Below are positions 44,728 to 53,940 of a DNA stretch of 64,000 nt, piece by piece. The translations under genes and the position numbers were made by a program. Source of the stretch: an uncultured Mucilaginibacter sp. (GTDB taxonomy: Bacteria > Bacteroidota > Bacteroidia > Sphingobacteriales > Sphingobacteriaceae); the NCBI RefSeq assembly GCF_903893715.1, contig NZ_CAITNG010000013.1, forward strand, positions 32,796 through 96,795, read 5' to 3'. Under the pieces are notes generated by a model. The model saw only the letters and a program-made list of their open reading frames with translations, was not told the DNA's origin and made no database searches. How positions within the stretch are numbered: the stretch's first letter is position 1; every line of letters begins with the position of its first letter.

Positions 44728-44850
44728 TTAGTATTTAGTATTTAGACGTTAGTATTTAGATATAAATCTAATAGTTAGATCCAACATCTAAAAGCAACCC
44801 TGGCTGATTTTTTCAAATCGACAGGGCTTTATCTAAATACTAAATACTAA
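44728..44850. repeat. 19-bp perfect inverted word repeat between mreB and mreC
   Basis: A 19-bp arm at 44728-44746 (words TTAGTATTTAG) is exactly complementary to 44832-44850. TTAGAT/ATCTAA words lie inside, plus a small AAAGC...GCTTT stem. The structure could attenuate transcription from mreB into mreC or stabilise the mreB mRNA. Confidence 0.85.
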
Positions 44851-44868
44851 CTACTATGCACTTACTTA

Positions 44869-45891
44869 CTATTGCATCAAAAATTTAAAGTTACCTATGT
44901 TTTTAAGTGCTATGCCCGTACCCCTTACCACGGCACGTAGTGGGTCTTCGGCTACGTGTACCGGTAGCTTGGTTTTGGCAGCGACACGCTTATCCAAGCC
45001 CCTTAACAATGCGCCGCCACCGGTAAGGTAAATTCCGGTCTGGTAAATATCTGCCGAAAGCTCGGGCGGCGTAATTTCCAAAGCCTTTAATATCGCTTCT
45101 TCTATTTTCGATATCGACTTGTCCAGGCAATGCGCAATTTCTGTATACGATACCGTGATCTGTTTAGGTACGCCGGTCATCAGATCTCGTCCCTGCACGG
45201 CAAAATCCGCTGGCGGGTCGGCTAACTCGGGCAATGCTGCACCAACCTCTATTTTTATTTTTTCGGCAGTACGGTCGCCTATCATGATATTATGCTGACG
45301 GCGGATGTACTGTACAATATCCGAGTCAAAATTATCTCCTGCCACACGTATCGATTGGTCGCAAACTATACCCGACAATGCAATTACCGCAATCTCGGTA
45401 GTACCGCCACCAATATCGATAATCATGTTGCCCATAGGCTCTTCCACGTCGATACCGATACCAACAGCTGCTGCCATAGGCTCGTGTATCAGATAGACTT
45501 CTTTTGCGCCGGCAATTTCTGCCGAGTCGCGAACGGCACGTTTTTCCACCTCGGTAATGCCGCTCGGGATACAGATAACCATCCGCAACGACGGGAACGA
45601 CCAACCCTTGCCTTTGTTTATCATTTTTATCATGCCCCTAATCATGTGCTCGGCGGCGTTAAAATCTGCTATAACACCGTCTTTCAGCGGGCGCACGGTA
45701 CGTATATTATCATGGGTTTTGCCTTCCATTTGCATCGCCTGTTTACCTATGGCAATCACCTTATTGGTAACACGGTCAAATGCTACAATCGAAGGTTCGT
45801 CAACAACAACTTTATCGTTAAATATAATTAGGGTATTAGCTGTTCCTAAATCAATGGCAATTTCTTGCGTAAAAAAATTAAATAAACCCAT
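44869..45891 (-). CDS. mreB: Rod-shape-determining actin homologue MreB
   Basis: A 340-residue bacterial actin that directs elongasome movement at the membrane. ATP-binding signatures are IDLGTANTLIIF, GVIADFNAAEHMIRGMI, VICIPSGITEVEKRAVRDSAE, MIIDIGGGTTEIAVIALSGIV and LTGGGALLRGLDKRVA. Length and spacing are standard. First gene of the mreBCD-mrdA-rodA cluster; purH lies 92 bp upstream on the same strand, and an AAACTTTGC motif in the gap is a weak promoter candidate. Confidence 0.96.
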   Translation of the reverse strand: MGLFNFFTQEIAIDLGTANTLIIFNDKVVVDEPSIVAFDRVTNKVIAIGKQAMQMEGKTHDNIRTVRPLKDGVIADFNAAEHMIRGMIKMINKGKGWSFPSLRMVICIPSGITEVEKRAVRDSAEIAGAKEVYLIHEPMAAAVGIGIDVEEPMGNMIIDIGGGTTEIAVIALSGIVCDQSIRVAGDNFDSDIVQYIRRQHNIMIGDRTAEKIKIEVGAALPELADPPADFAVQGRDLMTGVPKQITVSYTEIAHCLDKSISKIEEAILKALEITPPELSADIYQTGIYLTGGGALLRGLDKRVAAKTKLPVHVAEDPLRAVVRGTGIALKNIGNFKFLMQ

Positions 45892-45983
45892 TATGCTCTG
45901 TTTCTGTTAATTTGCAAAGTTTGTAAAAAAAAAGATGTTTATAATCATTTATCGCTCAACAAATTATTACGTTAAAAAATTAA

Positions 45984-47510
45984 TTAATGTTTAAAGTGGC
46001 GCACTCCCGTCATTACCATCGATATCCCTTTTTCGTCCGCCATTTTTATCGAATCCTGATCTTTTATCGACCCACCCGGTTGCAATACAGCCGTTATGCC
46101 GGCATCGGCGGCTATCTCCACGCAATCGTTGAACGGGAAAAACGCATCCGAAGCCATCACGGCGCCATGCAGGTCGAAGCCAAAGCTATCTGCTTTAACA
46201 ATGGCCTGCTTCAACGCGTCAACACGCGACGTCTGTCCAACGCCGCTTGCCAGCAAAGTATTGTCCTTAACAAAAACTATCGTGTTCGATTTGGTATGTT
46301 TTACCAGTTTATTGGCAAAATGCAGGTCGCGCAATTCATGCTCGGTCGGTTTACGTATGGTAACAGGCTTCATTTGTGCCGGGCCTTCAATTACGCTGTC
46401 TTTATCTTGTTCTATCACGCCGTTCAGCAAAGTTTTAAACTGTTTCGATGGCAATTCAACAGGGTTGCGAACTAATATGATCCGGTTTTTCTTTTCTGTA
46501 AGATATTTAAGCGCCTCATCCGTATAAGCCGGGGCTATCAATACTTCAAAAAATAATTTGCTTATTTCTGCAGCTGTTTCTTCGTTTATCTCGTCGTTGG
46601 CAATAATTACGCCGCCGAATGCCGACACCGGGTCGCAAGCCAAGGCATCCAACCAAGCCTCTTTAATAAAGCTGCGCGACGCAACCCCACAGGCATTGGT
46701 ATGTTTCAATATAGCGATGGTTGGTTCAGTAAACTCGTCGATAAGCGCCACCGCCGCATCCACGTCAACCAAATTATTGTACGATAACTCTTTTCCATTC
46801 AATTTGGTGAACATGGCATCCAAATCGCCATAAAAAATACCTTGTTGATGCGGGTTCTCGCCATAGCGCAATACCTGGCTTTGCTGTATGCTCTGTTTAA
46901 ACACAGGTGTAGGCTCATCCAGATTAAAATAGTTGAAAATCGAAGTATCGTAATGCGATGTGATGTTGAAAGCTTGTTTGGCAAATTTACGACGCTGCTC
47001 GATAGCCGTTTCGCCGTTTTGGGTGGCCAGTATACCTTCCAGTTCGGCATAGTCATCTTTCGATGCCAGTATTACTACGTCTTTATAATTTTTCGCCGCG
47101 GCACGGATAAGCGATATGCCGCCGATATCTATCTTTTCGATAATGTCTTCCTGGCTTGCTCCCGATTTTACCGTTTCTTCAAAAGGGTACAGGTCAACAA
47201 TTACCAGGTCAAACTCGGGTATTTGGTATTTAGCGAGTTGTTCTTCGTCGCTGGCCAAACCCCTGCGGGCCAAAATACCTCCAAAAACTTTAGGATGCAA
47301 TGTTTTTACACGACCACCGAGTATGGAGGGGTACGAAGTCAGGTCCTCAACAGCTATTACATCGACGCCTAATTCGCGGATGAAGCGCTCGGTACCGCCG
47401 GTAGAGTATATTTTTACACCCAACCTGTTAAGCTGGTGGATGATATTTTCGAGATTGTCTTTATAGTAAACAGAAATTAAAGCGTTTTTGATGGAAACAG
47501 GGCTACTCAT
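45984..47510 (-). CDS. purH: Bifunctional AICAR formyltransferase/IMP cyclohydrolase
   Basis: A 508-residue cytoplasmic enzyme catalysing the last two steps of IMP synthesis. The N-terminal MGS-like cyclohydrolase domain (ALISVYYKDNLENIIHQLNRLGVKIYSTGGTERFI, PSILGGRVKTLHPKVFGGILARR) is followed by the transformylase domain (RYGENPHQQG, ILKHTNACGVA with the catalytic Lys-His, and the C-terminal DAFFPFNDCVEIAADAGITAVLQPGGSIKDQDSI). It stands next to the shape genes without functional link. Confidence 0.96.
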   Translation of the reverse strand: MSSPVSIKNALISVYYKDNLENIIHQLNRLGVKIYSTGGTERFIRELGVDVIAVEDLTSYPSILGGRVKTLHPKVFGGILARRGLASDEEQLAKYQIPEFDLVIVDLYPFEETVKSGASQEDIIEKIDIGGISLIRAAAKNYKDVVILASKDDYAELEGILATQNGETAIEQRRKFAKQAFNITSHYDTSIFNYFNLDEPTPVFKQSIQQSQVLRYGENPHQQGIFYGDLDAMFTKLNGKELSYNNLVDVDAAVALIDEFTEPTIAILKHTNACGVASRSFIKEAWLDALACDPVSAFGGVIIANDEINEETAAEISKLFFEVLIAPAYTDEALKYLTEKKNRIILVRNPVELPSKQFKTLLNGVIEQDKDSVIEGPAQMKPVTIRKPTEHELRDLHFANKLVKHTKSNTIVFVKDNTLLASGVGQTSRVDALKQAIVKADSFGFDLHGAVMASDAFFPFNDCVEIAADAGITAVLQPGGSIKDQDSIKMADEKGISMVMTGVRHFKH

Positions 47511-47633
47511 TGAAATGGATTGATGAGCCGCAAAAGTAGTGATTTTTATAGTTTTCGGGCAATCAAAATAATGTTTATCAGCAAGCTATCCCGGTACACT
47601 ATGCCCGTTGCATCAATACCCCGCTTTGTCATG

Positions 47634-47669
47634 AAAAAAGCCACCACAAACTTAGTTTGGGTGGCTTTT
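47634..47669. terminator. Bidirectional terminator after susD
   Basis: AAAAAAGCCACC (47634-47645) pairs with GGTGGCTTTT (47660-47669), and the loop contains a further AAAC/GTTT pairing. On the minus strand it ends the susC-susD transcript 24 bp after susD. Confidence 0.88.
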
Positions 47670-47692
47670 AAATTAAAGTTTAAAACAAATGA

Positions 47693-49126
47693 TTATCTGC
47701 CAATAAGCGGGTTATACAATTGCTCGGCGCTTGACATTGGCCATATATAGGTGGATCCAAAGCCACCAACCGGCGTTGCAGTAATGTTGCCTTTTGCAGG
47801 GATAGGTAATCCTAAGCGCAACAAATCCTGCCACTTCAGGCCTTCACCTAAAAACTCGATGTTTCTTTCTTCGTAAATCGATGCGAGTGTAGCAGTGGCA
47901 AAAACAGTAGTTGCGTCCGACCGTTGCCTAACCGCGTTTAACAACGCTATTGCTTGCGCATCACTTGGGCCATTCAAATTCACACGTGCTTCGGCCAAAT
48001 TCAACAACACTTCCGAGTAACGCATTACGTTTGCCCAATCCAAATATGGCGAACCCAGTGCCCACTTGGTTAAATTCAGTTTAGTACCTGTTGTTTTTAT
48101 AAATCCTCTTCTGGCGTCTGTTGCTTTCCAGCCAGCGTCGGTAAACAGCGCACTGCTCGAATTGATATAAAATTCCGTGGTACCGGTAGTATTAAAGTAA
48201 TCGGCCAATGCGTTTTGACCGCCAACAGTTTCAGTAGTAGTAAATGGTTCTGAAAATACAGATTCGGTAGTTGTGTAAGGTGTAGCAAAAACTTTGGCTA
48301 TGTTGGCCTGCAGTGCGTAAGCTACACCACTGGTTGCAGTAAATGGTGCTGTTGCACTTACAATTTTATTTGCCTCTGTAACCACGTTTGCCCATTGCCC
48401 CATAGCCAAATATACCCTGGTTTTAAATGCAATGGCAGTGTTACGCGATGCCCTAATCGTGTTCGATGTAGCATCACTGCCGTATGATATAGGCAAAGCT
48501 GTTTCAGCTGCGTTCAGGTCGCTGATGATTTGAGCGTAAACCTGCGCTACCGTTGCCGGCGCGGCCGAAAAATCGCCGTAAGCAGAATTACCTGTTAAGC
48601 GCAAAGGCACGGCTGGTGTGTTGCCCGAGCTTACCGAATATGCCTGGCAATACATTACCAATAATGCGTCGTAAGACAATGCACGCACAAACTGTGCCTC
48701 ACCAATATAGTTAGCTGCTAAAGCGGTACCAACAACTGCGGTACCATAAGCGTTCATGCCGTCAATAAACAAATTGCAGTTATTAATAGTTGTATAACAC
48801 GCCGCCCACAAGTTTATAGCTTCACTGCTGGTACTTTGTATCGTTTCGTTCCAGGTTTGGTAAGCGGTAACCGAGTTTGCGGTCGAGTTGATCCAGTTGT
48901 CAGCTTTTACATCGTTATATATTTGATACCTGCCACCATATAATTGGCCGTTCCTTAACGACGAGTACAGCGATAACACTTGAGCGTAAATACGCGCCGA
49001 AGTTGAAAACGGGGCGCCGGCCTGATTAGAAATCGAGGTAGGCAAAGGTTGATATAATTGATCTTTTTGGCAGGAGTAAGTGCTTAGCACTACAATACCA
49101 ATTAATAATAAAATTATCTTTTTCAT
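47693..49126 (-). CDS. SusD/RagB-family surface lipoprotein
   Basis: A 477-residue outer-membrane lipoprotein that binds nutrients at the cell surface and hands them to its SusC partner. Lipoprotein signal MKKIILLLIGIVVLSTYSC with Cys19. The body shows SusD-type TPR helices and family blocks (AEAQFVRALSYDALLVMYCQAY, RASRNTAIAFKTRVYLAMGQWANVVTEANKIV, VMRYSEVLLNLAEARV, ERNIEFLGEGLKWQDLLRLG). It follows susC by 17 bp. Substrate unknown. Confidence 0.95.
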   Translation of the reverse strand: MKKIILLLIGIVVLSTYSCQKDQLYQPLPTSISNQAGAPFSTSARIYAQVLSLYSSLRNGQLYGGRYQIYNDVKADNWINSTANSVTAYQTWNETIQSTSSEAINLWAACYTTINNCNLFIDGMNAYGTAVVGTALAANYIGEAQFVRALSYDALLVMYCQAYSVSSGNTPAVPLRLTGNSAYGDFSAAPATVAQVYAQIISDLNAAETALPISYGSDATSNTIRASRNTAIAFKTRVYLAMGQWANVVTEANKIVSATAPFTATSGVAYALQANIAKVFATPYTTTESVFSEPFTTTETVGGQNALADYFNTTGTTEFYINSSSALFTDAGWKATDARRGFIKTTGTKLNLTKWALGSPYLDWANVMRYSEVLLNLAEARVNLNGPSDAQAIALLNAVRQRSDATTVFATATLASIYEERNIEFLGEGLKWQDLLRLGLPIPAKGNITATPVGGFGSTYIWPMSSAEQLYNPLIGR

Positions 49127-49143
49127 TTCGTTTAAATTAATAG

Positions 49144-52100
49144 TTAAAACTTAACTGAGAAACCGGCGGTAAGGGTTCTGCCATTACCGGCGGTATTTCT
49201 GTCAACACCGGGTGCGTTATTTGACGTACCGTTCGAACTTACTTCCGGATCGGGGCCCGGGTATTTAGTAAATATCGCCAGGTTTTGGGCGGTAACGTAC
49301 AGGCGCACGCTCCTGATACCTATTTTGCTCAGTATTGGCTTAGGTATAGTGTAGCCAAAGTTTATGGTTTTTAATTTCAGGAAATCGCCTCGGTAGGTAT
49401 TAAAGTCTGTTGGATACGATGTGCCGTTCGAAACGTTATCCCCAAAAACTACTCTTGGATAAGTAGCTACTTGGCCTGGTGTTGTCCAGTTGTCCAAAAT
49501 AATTGTAGAGTTATTCCAGAAGCGCTGGTCGGTTAAGGTAGCTTGTGTTCCGTAATATACGTAAAAACCAAGCTGGTAGGTAAACAACACATTTAGGTCG
49601 AAGTTTTTATATTTGAAATTGCTACTAAAACCACCCACTTCTTTTGGTGTTGAGTTACCATAGTCGCTTGCATCGGCTGTTTGGTTTATCGAATTTAAAC
49701 CGCCAGCAGCAGTAAGATAGGGCGTTCCATCCATGTTAAAATAATGCGCGGTACCTAAGCCGGGTTCGTTAACACCGATAAAGTTATATTCAACCGGGTG
49801 CCCTGCAGCATTAAGGAATATCCTTAAACCGTTACTTGGGTCAACGCCAGCCGATTTAATAATATATAGATCGCCAACCGAACCGCTAGGTTGGTTAATA
49901 TTTGCTGTTTCAAGGCTCGATGTGGTGTAGGTTATATTAGCAACACCGGGAACTAACGCTGTAATCATGTTTTTATTAAAGCTGATGTTGAAGTTTGCTG
50001 TCCAGCTAAAGTCTTTTGTTTTAAGTACGCTGGCATCAAGGTTTATTTCTATACCCTTATTGTACAACGAACCAATATTAACGGATGGAGATCCCGGTAA
50101 ACCGGCAGAAGGAGGTTCTGGATAGGTAAGGATCAAGCCGGTAGTGTTGTTATAATACGCACCTAATGAACCGGTTATCCGATCATGCAAGATGCCGAAG
50201 TCAATGCCGATATCCGATTTTGAAGTTGTTTCCCACGATAACTGATTGTTACCTGTTGCATTAGGAGCCAAAGTCGAGTTTCCGTTAAATAAACCGCTTC
50301 CGTAACTTCCGTATGATGAATAACTGTTCAACCCACTGTTATTACCAGCACGGCCCCAGCCGCCTTTTATTTTAAAGCTACTGAATATTTTATCGGCACC
50401 TATTTTTGTCCAAAATGATTCTTTTGCTATTTCCCAGCCACCGGCTAAACTTGGAAAAATACCATATTTTTTGTCAGACCCAAATACCGACGATCCGTCG
50501 CGCCGTAAAGTAGCCGTAAAAAAATATTTCTCGTCAAAATTATAGCTTAGACGACCGAAAAACGATACCAGATAATCTTTTCCTAAGTTTAGGCCTGCAG
50601 TACTAACGTTTACAAAACCGGCTTGTATTACATTAAATGAAGGATCGGAAAGGATAGAACGACCCAAACCAAACCCATCAACTGAAGTTCCTTGCTGCTC
50701 GTTACCTAACAATAACGAAACGTTGTTTTTTCCAAAACTCTTATCAAACTGGGCGGTATTATCCCACAGCCACCTTTTGTTAATACTGGTAGTTAACGAG
50801 GCCGACGCCGTGTTGCTGGCAGCGCTGCCCGAAAAATTATCTATCGGGTCGAAAAAGTTATCATTAACCGAAGTAATATAGTCTATACCATATGTGGTCT
50901 TAAACGTCATCCACTCCAATGGCTTTAATTGCAAATAAATATTACTTGCCAAGTGGGTGATTTCGCTGTTGGCACGGTCAAGGTCTAACGCAACTTGTGG
51001 GTTTGTGTAACTAATGGACACACCTTTATCGTTCATGGTACCAAGGGCGCCTGTAGAGGGGTTAAGGTTATAACTACCGTCATTGTTAAATGGCGCCAAG
51101 TTGGGCGGCAGCAACACAGCAATCCTTCCCAAACCGGCTGTTGCATAAGCTTCGCCGGATAATGACCCAGAAGACGTAGGCGCAAGGTCCATCTGGTCGG
51201 AATAGGATAATTTCATTCCAAGAGAGATGATTTTATTCGCTTTATGATCGACATTCATCAACATACTTTTGTTATCAAACTCTGTCGATTTTAAAATACC
51301 GCCCTGTTTACCAAAATTTGCCGACATATAATAGGTTGTCTTATCAGTGCCGCCCGATACACTGGCCGTTGTACTGTAAGCTATACCACGTTGGTAAACA
51401 ATATCTTTCCAGTTGGTATTGATTTGATTGCCATTCGCGTCATAATTTGGTACCATAGCAGTAGTGGCGCTCAAACTGGCATTGGCTATCGCCTGATTTT
51501 TAAGTGCGATATATTGGTCTGTATTCAGTTCGGTTGGCAATCTGTTCACTGTCGTTACACCCACCCAACTGTCAAGACCGACAACGGCATCGCCTTTTTT
51601 GCCTTTTTTGGTAGTTATAAATACAACACCATTGGCGGCCCGGCTACCATAAATAGCAGTTGCCGATGCATCCTTAGCAACATCGATACTTTCAATATCA
51701 TCAGGATTGATATTCGATAACGCGTTACCGCCCGATTCGCCACCACTGTAATCGCCGGTAAGCGAAACAACACCATCCACAACAATAAGCGGCTGCGTGC
51801 CTAAGCTGATAGAGTTTGTACCACGTATGTGAAATATTGGCGGTGTGTTCAACACGCCGTTCGGAATGGTGATCTGTACGCCCGGCGCTTTACCAGCTAA
51901 CGACTGTTCAACGTTTTGCACCGGCTGATCAACAAGGTCAGCTCCATTTATTGTTGAAATGCTTCCTACAACGTCCTGCTTCTTTTGCGTACCGTAACCA
52001 ACAACCACCACCTCATCCAGGGCTTTTTGATTTGGCTCTAACACGATGTTCAAATTGGTACCTGTAACCGGTACTGTTTGCGAAATGTACCCGATAAAGC

Positions 52101-52323
52101 TTACAACCAAACTTTGCGGGCCTGGCCCTACTGAGATGGTAAATTTGCCCGCGGCACTTGTTTGGGTACCGGTTTTGGTGCCTTTTAAAACAACACTTAC
52201 GCCGGGTATTGGCGCTCCGTCATCTTTGCCGGTAACGGTTCCGGTGATTGTGCGGTTCTGTGCATAAGCATGAGATGCCAATAGCAGCAAAACCACCACT
52301 GTTTTGAGTAGTAGTTTTTTCAT
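49144..52323 (-). CDS. SusC/RagA-family TonB-dependent receptor
   Basis: A 1,059-residue outer-membrane beta-barrel transporter. In order: signal peptide to about residue 21; a carboxypeptidase-regulatory-like domain (22-105, TITGTVTGKDDGAPIPGVSVVLKGTKTGT); the TonB-box region EVVVVGYGTQKK; the plug (NPDDIESIDVAKDASATAIYGSRAANGVVFITTKKGK); and a C-terminal barrel ending LTAGFSVKF. No N-terminal anti-sigma-interacting (STN) domain is present. With SusD it takes up an oligomeric nutrient; no glycosidase, sigma factor or sensor is adjacent. Confidence 0.96.
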   Translation of the reverse strand: MKKLLLKTVVVLLLLASHAYAQNRTITGTVTGKDDGAPIPGVSVVLKGTKTGTQTSAAGKFTISVGPGPQSLVVSFIGYISQTVPVTGTNLNIVLEPNQKALDEVVVVGYGTQKKQDVVGSISTINGADLVDQPVQNVEQSLAGKAPGVQITIPNGVLNTPPIFHIRGTNSISLGTQPLIVVDGVVSLTGDYSGGESGGNALSNINPDDIESIDVAKDASATAIYGSRAANGVVFITTKKGKKGDAVVGLDSWVGVTTVNRLPTELNTDQYIALKNQAIANASLSATTAMVPNYDANGNQINTNWKDIVYQRGIAYSTTASVSGGTDKTTYYMSANFGKQGGILKSTEFDNKSMLMNVDHKANKIISLGMKLSYSDQMDLAPTSSGSLSGEAYATAGLGRIAVLLPPNLAPFNNDGSYNLNPSTGALGTMNDKGVSISYTNPQVALDLDRANSEITHLASNIYLQLKPLEWMTFKTTYGIDYITSVNDNFFDPIDNFSGSAASNTASASLTTSINKRWLWDNTAQFDKSFGKNNVSLLLGNEQQGTSVDGFGLGRSILSDPSFNVIQAGFVNVSTAGLNLGKDYLVSFFGRLSYNFDEKYFFTATLRRDGSSVFGSDKKYGIFPSLAGGWEIAKESFWTKIGADKIFSSFKIKGGWGRAGNNSGLNSYSSYGSYGSGLFNGNSTLAPNATGNNQLSWETTSKSDIGIDFGILHDRITGSLGAYYNNTTGLILTYPEPPSAGLPGSPSVNIGSLYNKGIEINLDASVLKTKDFSWTANFNISFNKNMITALVPGVANITYTTSSLETANINQPSGSVGDLYIIKSAGVDPSNGLRIFLNAAGHPVEYNFIGVNEPGLGTAHYFNMDGTPYLTAAGGLNSINQTADASDYGNSTPKEVGGFSSNFKYKNFDLNVLFTYQLGFYVYYGTQATLTDQRFWNNSTIILDNWTTPGQVATYPRVVFGDNVSNGTSYPTDFNTYRGDFLKLKTINFGYTIPKPILSKIGIRSVRLYVTAQNLAIFTKYPGPDPEVSSNGTSNNAPGVDRNTAGNGRTLTAGFSVKF

Positions 52324-52640
52324 TTTTCGTTAATTAAAGGTCAGTTAATAATAATAAACGCCCTTAAAGTAAGGAAAAATTGTAAAAAATTCAATTTATC
52401 ATCTTAATTTTTATAATAAAAGTTGATTTTAATCATTTTATATGAACATTATAATCATTTTTTTAGTGATTTTTTTATATTGTCTGAAATTTAAAGGCCA
52501 TTTGATTAAAATTTTTATAAAAAAATTAAAATCATTTAATAATCTATTGTGAAATTTAAAAAAGAAGAGTAAAAAATGAAATAATTATAAATGTAACTGA
52601 AAAGTTACCGAAAATTTGACACTATCGCAATTTTAAATGG
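52324..52640. other. AT-rich gap upstream of susC
   Basis: No gene. Very AT-rich, with repeated TAATCATTT words (52430-52460, 52530) that could bind a regulator or make a bendable promoter region for susC. I cannot identify a TAnnTTTG box on the minus strand. The IS1595 element inserted at its right-hand end. Confidence 0.5.
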
Positions 52641-52648
52641 GTTATTTC

Positions 52649-52673
52649 GGTAACTATATAGCAGTTGGGACAA
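52649..52673 (+). repeat. Left terminal inverted repeat of the IS1595 element
   Basis: 25 bp, complementary to 55972-55996 with mismatches only at positions 3 and 13. Preceded by the target duplicate GTTATTTC. Confidence 0.92.
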
Positions 52674-52675
52674 GG

Positions 52676-52915
52676 TTATTGAGGCGGTATCTTGTAATAT
52701 ACTTTAACACCCTTTAGATTATATAAGTAATAACCCTTTGTTGGTTCAAAAATATAAACTTGCCCTGTTTTAGTATCAATTACTTTACTCCATTCATCTT
52801 GTTGTGTTGCTATCTGAAATCTGCCATTATCTTTACTTTCATAAATTCCATAAAGAAAAAAACATGCCGTTATTGAAACTGCCAAAAACAATCCCTTAAA
52901 TATATTGCTTATCAT
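52676..52915 (-). CDS. IS1595 passenger: small membrane-anchored protein (79 aa)
   Basis: 79 residues: one N-terminal membrane helix (IFKGLFLAVSITACFFLYGIY) and an external beta-rich part with VIDTKTGQVYIFEPTKGYYL, a D-x-KTG-x-V pattern seen in small bacterial outer-face proteins. The stop lies 3 bp inside the left terminal repeat. Unknown function. Confidence 0.7.
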   Translation of the reverse strand: MISNIFKGLFLAVSITACFFLYGIYESKDNGRFQIATQQDEWSKVIDTKTGQVYIFEPTKGYYLYNLKGVKVYYKIPPQ

Positions 52916-52974
52916 TATCTAAAGTATTTAACGAATATAAATGTATTAAACAAAAAAGCCCGTTAATAACAGGC

Positions 52975-53238
52975 TTATGGTAACTTTTTTATAAATTCTG
53001 CTATTGGGTGGTCTGGCACTAAAAATGGTATTAGTTTAGTAAAACCTATTTGAGATAGCCAAACAGCCACACTTTCGCCGGGCAGTTCCTCGTAAACATC
53101 TTTAATCGGTACTATAATGGTATCTTTCGGCCCTGATATAACATGAATTACTATATTCCCTTTTTTATTCATGCTATGGCCGCCACCGTTATCGACAATG
53201 GTATCAAAAAATATTTGAGAAACTACGTCTTTTACCAT
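52975..53238 (-). CDS. IS1595 passenger: hypothetical protein (87 aa)
   Basis: An 87-residue soluble protein, MVKDVVSQIFFDTIVDNGGGH to IAEFIKKLP, with a short beta-rich middle (GNIVIHVISGPKDTIIVPI). No domain recognised. Only 3 bp follow the stop of the 137-residue gene, so the two are one operon and are probably functionally paired. Confidence 0.65.
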   Translation of the reverse strand: MVKDVVSQIFFDTIVDNGGGHSMNKKGNIVIHVISGPKDTIIVPIKDVYEELPGESVAVWLSQIGFTKLIPFLVPDHPIAEFIKKLP

Positions 53239-53241
53239 TTA

Positions 53242-53655
53242 CTATGCAGCTTCTGATATTGTAGTTGAAATATCAAAAGCCTTATGGTTGTAAGCCATAG
53301 GTATACTTGGCCTAATAGCAGAATACCGAACTGCTTTTTTAGCCTTACTTTTCACCTCAACAAAACCTAATTTTTTAATTTGGTCAAAAAAAGCTTTTTT
53401 GCCTTGGTTTTTAACCCAATAATCAAAAAATCCTTCAATACCAGCCTCTCCAATTATTTTACCATCCTCTTCAGTTTCTGCAAAAAAATGCATGTTAAAC
53501 GAAGGAATGAAATAATTGAAATACTTTTCACCCTCTTTTTTATCCGCTACGTATACAGCATATCCACATTGTATACCATTGATAACCCCTTCAATACTTT
53601 CCGAAACCTTAATAAAAGCAGGGCGGGCTTCGTCTACTTTTTGTTTCTTTTCCAT
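53242..53655 (-). CDS. IS1595 passenger: hypothetical protein (137 aa)
   Basis: A 137-residue soluble protein, rich in Lys, Phe and Tyr: VINGIQCGYAVYVADKKEGEKYFNYFIPSFNMHFFAETEEDGKIIGEAGIEGFFDYWVKN. No family recognised. A good TAnnTTTG promoter lies about 95 bp upstream, so it may be first in a two-gene operon with the 87-residue gene. Confidence 0.65.
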   Translation of the reverse strand: MEKKQKVDEARPAFIKVSESIEGVINGIQCGYAVYVADKKEGEKYFNYFIPSFNMHFFAETEEDGKIIGEAGIEGFFDYWVKNQGKKAFFDQIKKLGFVEVKSKAKKAVRYSAIRPSIPMAYNHKAFDISTTISEAA

Positions 53656-53747
53656 TTTGTTTGCTCCTTTTGTTTTTACAATAATAATGATTAAACGTAT
53701 ACCTGCATCTAATGTTGCGATATTTTTTTATATCATTTTTCTTACTG

Positions 53748-53755
53748 CAAAGGTA
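53748..53755 (-). promoter_or_regulatory. -7 promoter element TACCTTTG of the passenger operon
   Basis: CAAAGGTA on the plus strand is an exact TAnnTTTG on the minus strand, followed by CA. It is between the 44-residue gene and the 137-residue gene and would drive the latter. Confidence 0.6.
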
Positions 53756-53795
53756 GTAACTATTTTTTACAGTTAATTTGCAATTAATTGTAAAA

Positions 53796-53930
53796 TTATT
53801 TTTCTTTCTTTTCAGGCGGCTTACCCAAAAACGAAGCCTTAATAACATCATCAAAAGTACCTTTTATTTTCAGGGTGCTTTTTTCGTAATGTTCAGGCCT
53901 GGATTTCGGTTCTGATTTTTTCTTTGCCAT
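53796..53930 (-). CDS. IS1595 passenger: tiny basic protein (44 aa)
   Basis: 44 residues starting MAKKKSEPKSRPEHYEKSTL and ending LGKPPEKKEK, with a central GTFDDVIKASFLG. I know similar MAxKxxxRPEHYEKxLxIxGxFDDVIKxS proteins as a recurring small family in Bacteroidota without assigned function. It lies 10 bp after the transposase stop and is probably co-transcribed with it. Confidence 0.72.
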   Translation of the reverse strand: MAKKKSEPKSRPEHYEKSTLKIKGTFDDVIKASFLGKPPEKKEK

Positions 53931-53940
53931 AATATCAAAA

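Noticed and set aside
47693..52323. Polysaccharide utilisation locus
   Set aside because: Only the SusC/SusD pair is present; no carbohydrate enzyme or regulator within reach.
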